Source: Dictyobacter arantiisoli
GTDB taxonomy: Bacteria > Chloroflexota > Ktedonobacteria > Ktedonobacterales > Ktedonobacteraceae
Length of the DNA stretch: 64,000 bases
NCBI RefSeq assembly: GCF_008326305.1
Contig: NZ_BIXY01000014.1
Coordinates: 1 to 64,000, forward strand
Direction: 5' to 3'
The translations under genes and the position numbers were made by a program. The notes beneath the pieces were generated by a model. It made no database searches and was not told the origin of the DNA. It saw only the letters and a list, made by a program, of their open reading frames with translations. Each line of letters begins with the position of its first letter. Positions within the stretch are counted from its first letter, which is position 1. This document shows, piece after piece, positions 63,502 through 64,000 of the stretch.

Positions 63502-63549
63502 GAAGAGTAGCATTCTATCTCAAATTACCAACAGGCCATGCTACTCTTC
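63502..63549. terminator. Intrinsic hairpin between convergent genes
   Basis: GAAGAGTAGCAT (63502-63513) pairs with ATGCTACTCTTC (63538-63549), between the kinase and the CocE-like gene. No long T run. Confidence 0.6.
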
Positions 63550-63592
63550 AGTAGTATGCTGCGTTACAGTTATACAGATCCCGGCATATCAA

Positions 63593-64000
63593 TCAAGCCA
63601 GCGGGATCAATGGCAAGGAGACAAACGAGGGATGGGCGGCATCATGCAGGATAGTCTGATGCGCCACCGCCAGTTCACTATCCACACCCAGATCATGGCC
63701 GGTATTAGGATTGCGATCCCAACGCGGGAAATTGCTGCTGGTGATATCCAGGCGGATACGATGGCCAGCCTGGAATACATTACTGGTTGCCCATAAATCA
63801 ATGGTATATTCATAAGCCTGACCTGGCTCCAGTAAGGAAGGCGCTTCACCAGCCGTAAAATTGCGATAGCGGGCACGGATAATTCCGTCCGTCAGATTAC
63901 GTGCAGAGCCATCAGGATACACATCCACCAGGCGCGCCACGAAGTCAGTATCCGGCGCGCTAGAGATAGCCCATAGTCGCACTGAAATAGGACCTGTGAC
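63593..64000 (-). CDS. CocE/X-Pro dipeptidyl-peptidase-type hydrolase, C-terminal part (cut by right edge)
   Basis: The minus-strand frame is open from the right edge (64000) to its stop at 63593, 135 residues. It covers the C-terminal beta-sandwich (PepX_C) of CocE/NonD-type serine esterases: APDTDFVARLVDVYPDGSAR, the EPGQAYEYTIDLWATSNVF stretch, GHRIRLDITSSNFPRWDRNP and NTGH. The hydrolase domain with the Ser-Asp-His triad lies outside the window. These enzymes hydrolyse esters, amides or X-Pro peptides. Confidence 0.88.
   Translation of the reverse strand, partial: VTGPISVRLWAISSAPDTDFVARLVDVYPDGSARNLTDGIIRARYRNFTAGEAPSLLEPGQAYEYTIDLWATSNVFQAGHRIRLDITSSNFPRWDRNPNTGHDLGVDSELAVAHQTILHDAAHPSFVSLPLIPLA

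Noticed and set aside
1-64000. tRNA or rRNA genes
   Set aside because: No cloverleaf with a CCA-like end or rRNA-like sequence was noticed by eye; a tRNAscan-SE run would settle it.

Overview
The window looks like part of a chromosome of a Ktedonobacteria-type Chloroflexi bacterium; this is inferred from gene content, not from a marker gene. The pointers are a complete LysW-dependent alpha-aminoadipate lysine pathway, an archaeal-type class I lysyl-tRNA synthetase, T-box leaders, the MurT/GatD lipid II amidation pair of Gram-positive-type walls, a Ser/Thr kinase with one C-terminal membrane helix, and many dispersed inverted-repeat elements. No rRNA, tRNA or CRISPR array was seen.

Layout. 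1-1000: the 3' end of an IS4-like transposase and a palindromic repeat. 959-8600: mixed single genes (DUF983, a coiled-coil protein, a SirB1-like protein, a membrane-anchored MutS-like ATPase, a short-chain dehydrogenase, an SRPBCC protein, hypotheticals), then a beta-carbonic anhydrase at 8846. 9439-21593, all on the minus strand: lysyl-tRNA synthetase and, upstream of it, the operon lysW-lysX-lysY-lysZ-lysJ/K fusion-homocitrate synthase-homoaconitase large and small subunits-homoisocitrate dehydrogenase. It is read from one sigma70-type promoter (TTGACA, 17 bp, TATAAC) through two consecutive T-box leaders with the same probable lysine specifier. LysW (54 codons) lies just downstream of the T-boxes.

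22064-27620 is accessory: a low-GC secreted CHAP enzyme with a seven-bladed lectin-like propeller, a minimal zincin, and a run of gene remnants (GH99-like, patatin-like, internally deleted amine oxidase). 27989-38159 carries an AraC regulator and a RibD/DHFR-like protein separated by a small element with 19-bp inverted repeats, then an ABC-F ATPase with a possible uORF leader, an orphan ABC-2 permease, a dienelactone hydrolase, a CitE-like lyase, a cytidylate-kinase-like protein and an aldehyde dehydrogenase. 38290-42401 is a Dpp/Opp-type peptide importer lacking its ATPases.

42799-64000: a phospholipase D-like protein, a type-I-fold glutamine synthetase with GntR-like operator repeats upstream, a cell-wall block (S11 carboxypeptidase, MurT, GatD, phosphodiester glycosidase), a polar amino acid ABC importer (52139-55545), a FlgM-like small protein, a KGG stress protein, two MITE copies with perfect 20-bp terminal inverted repeats, an orphan histidine kinase, a HEAT-repeat protein, a Ser/Thr kinase, and a CocE/X-Pro-type hydrolase cut by the right edge. 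The clearest system-level observation is the tandem T-box control of the lysine operon that contains a LysJ-LysK fusion.
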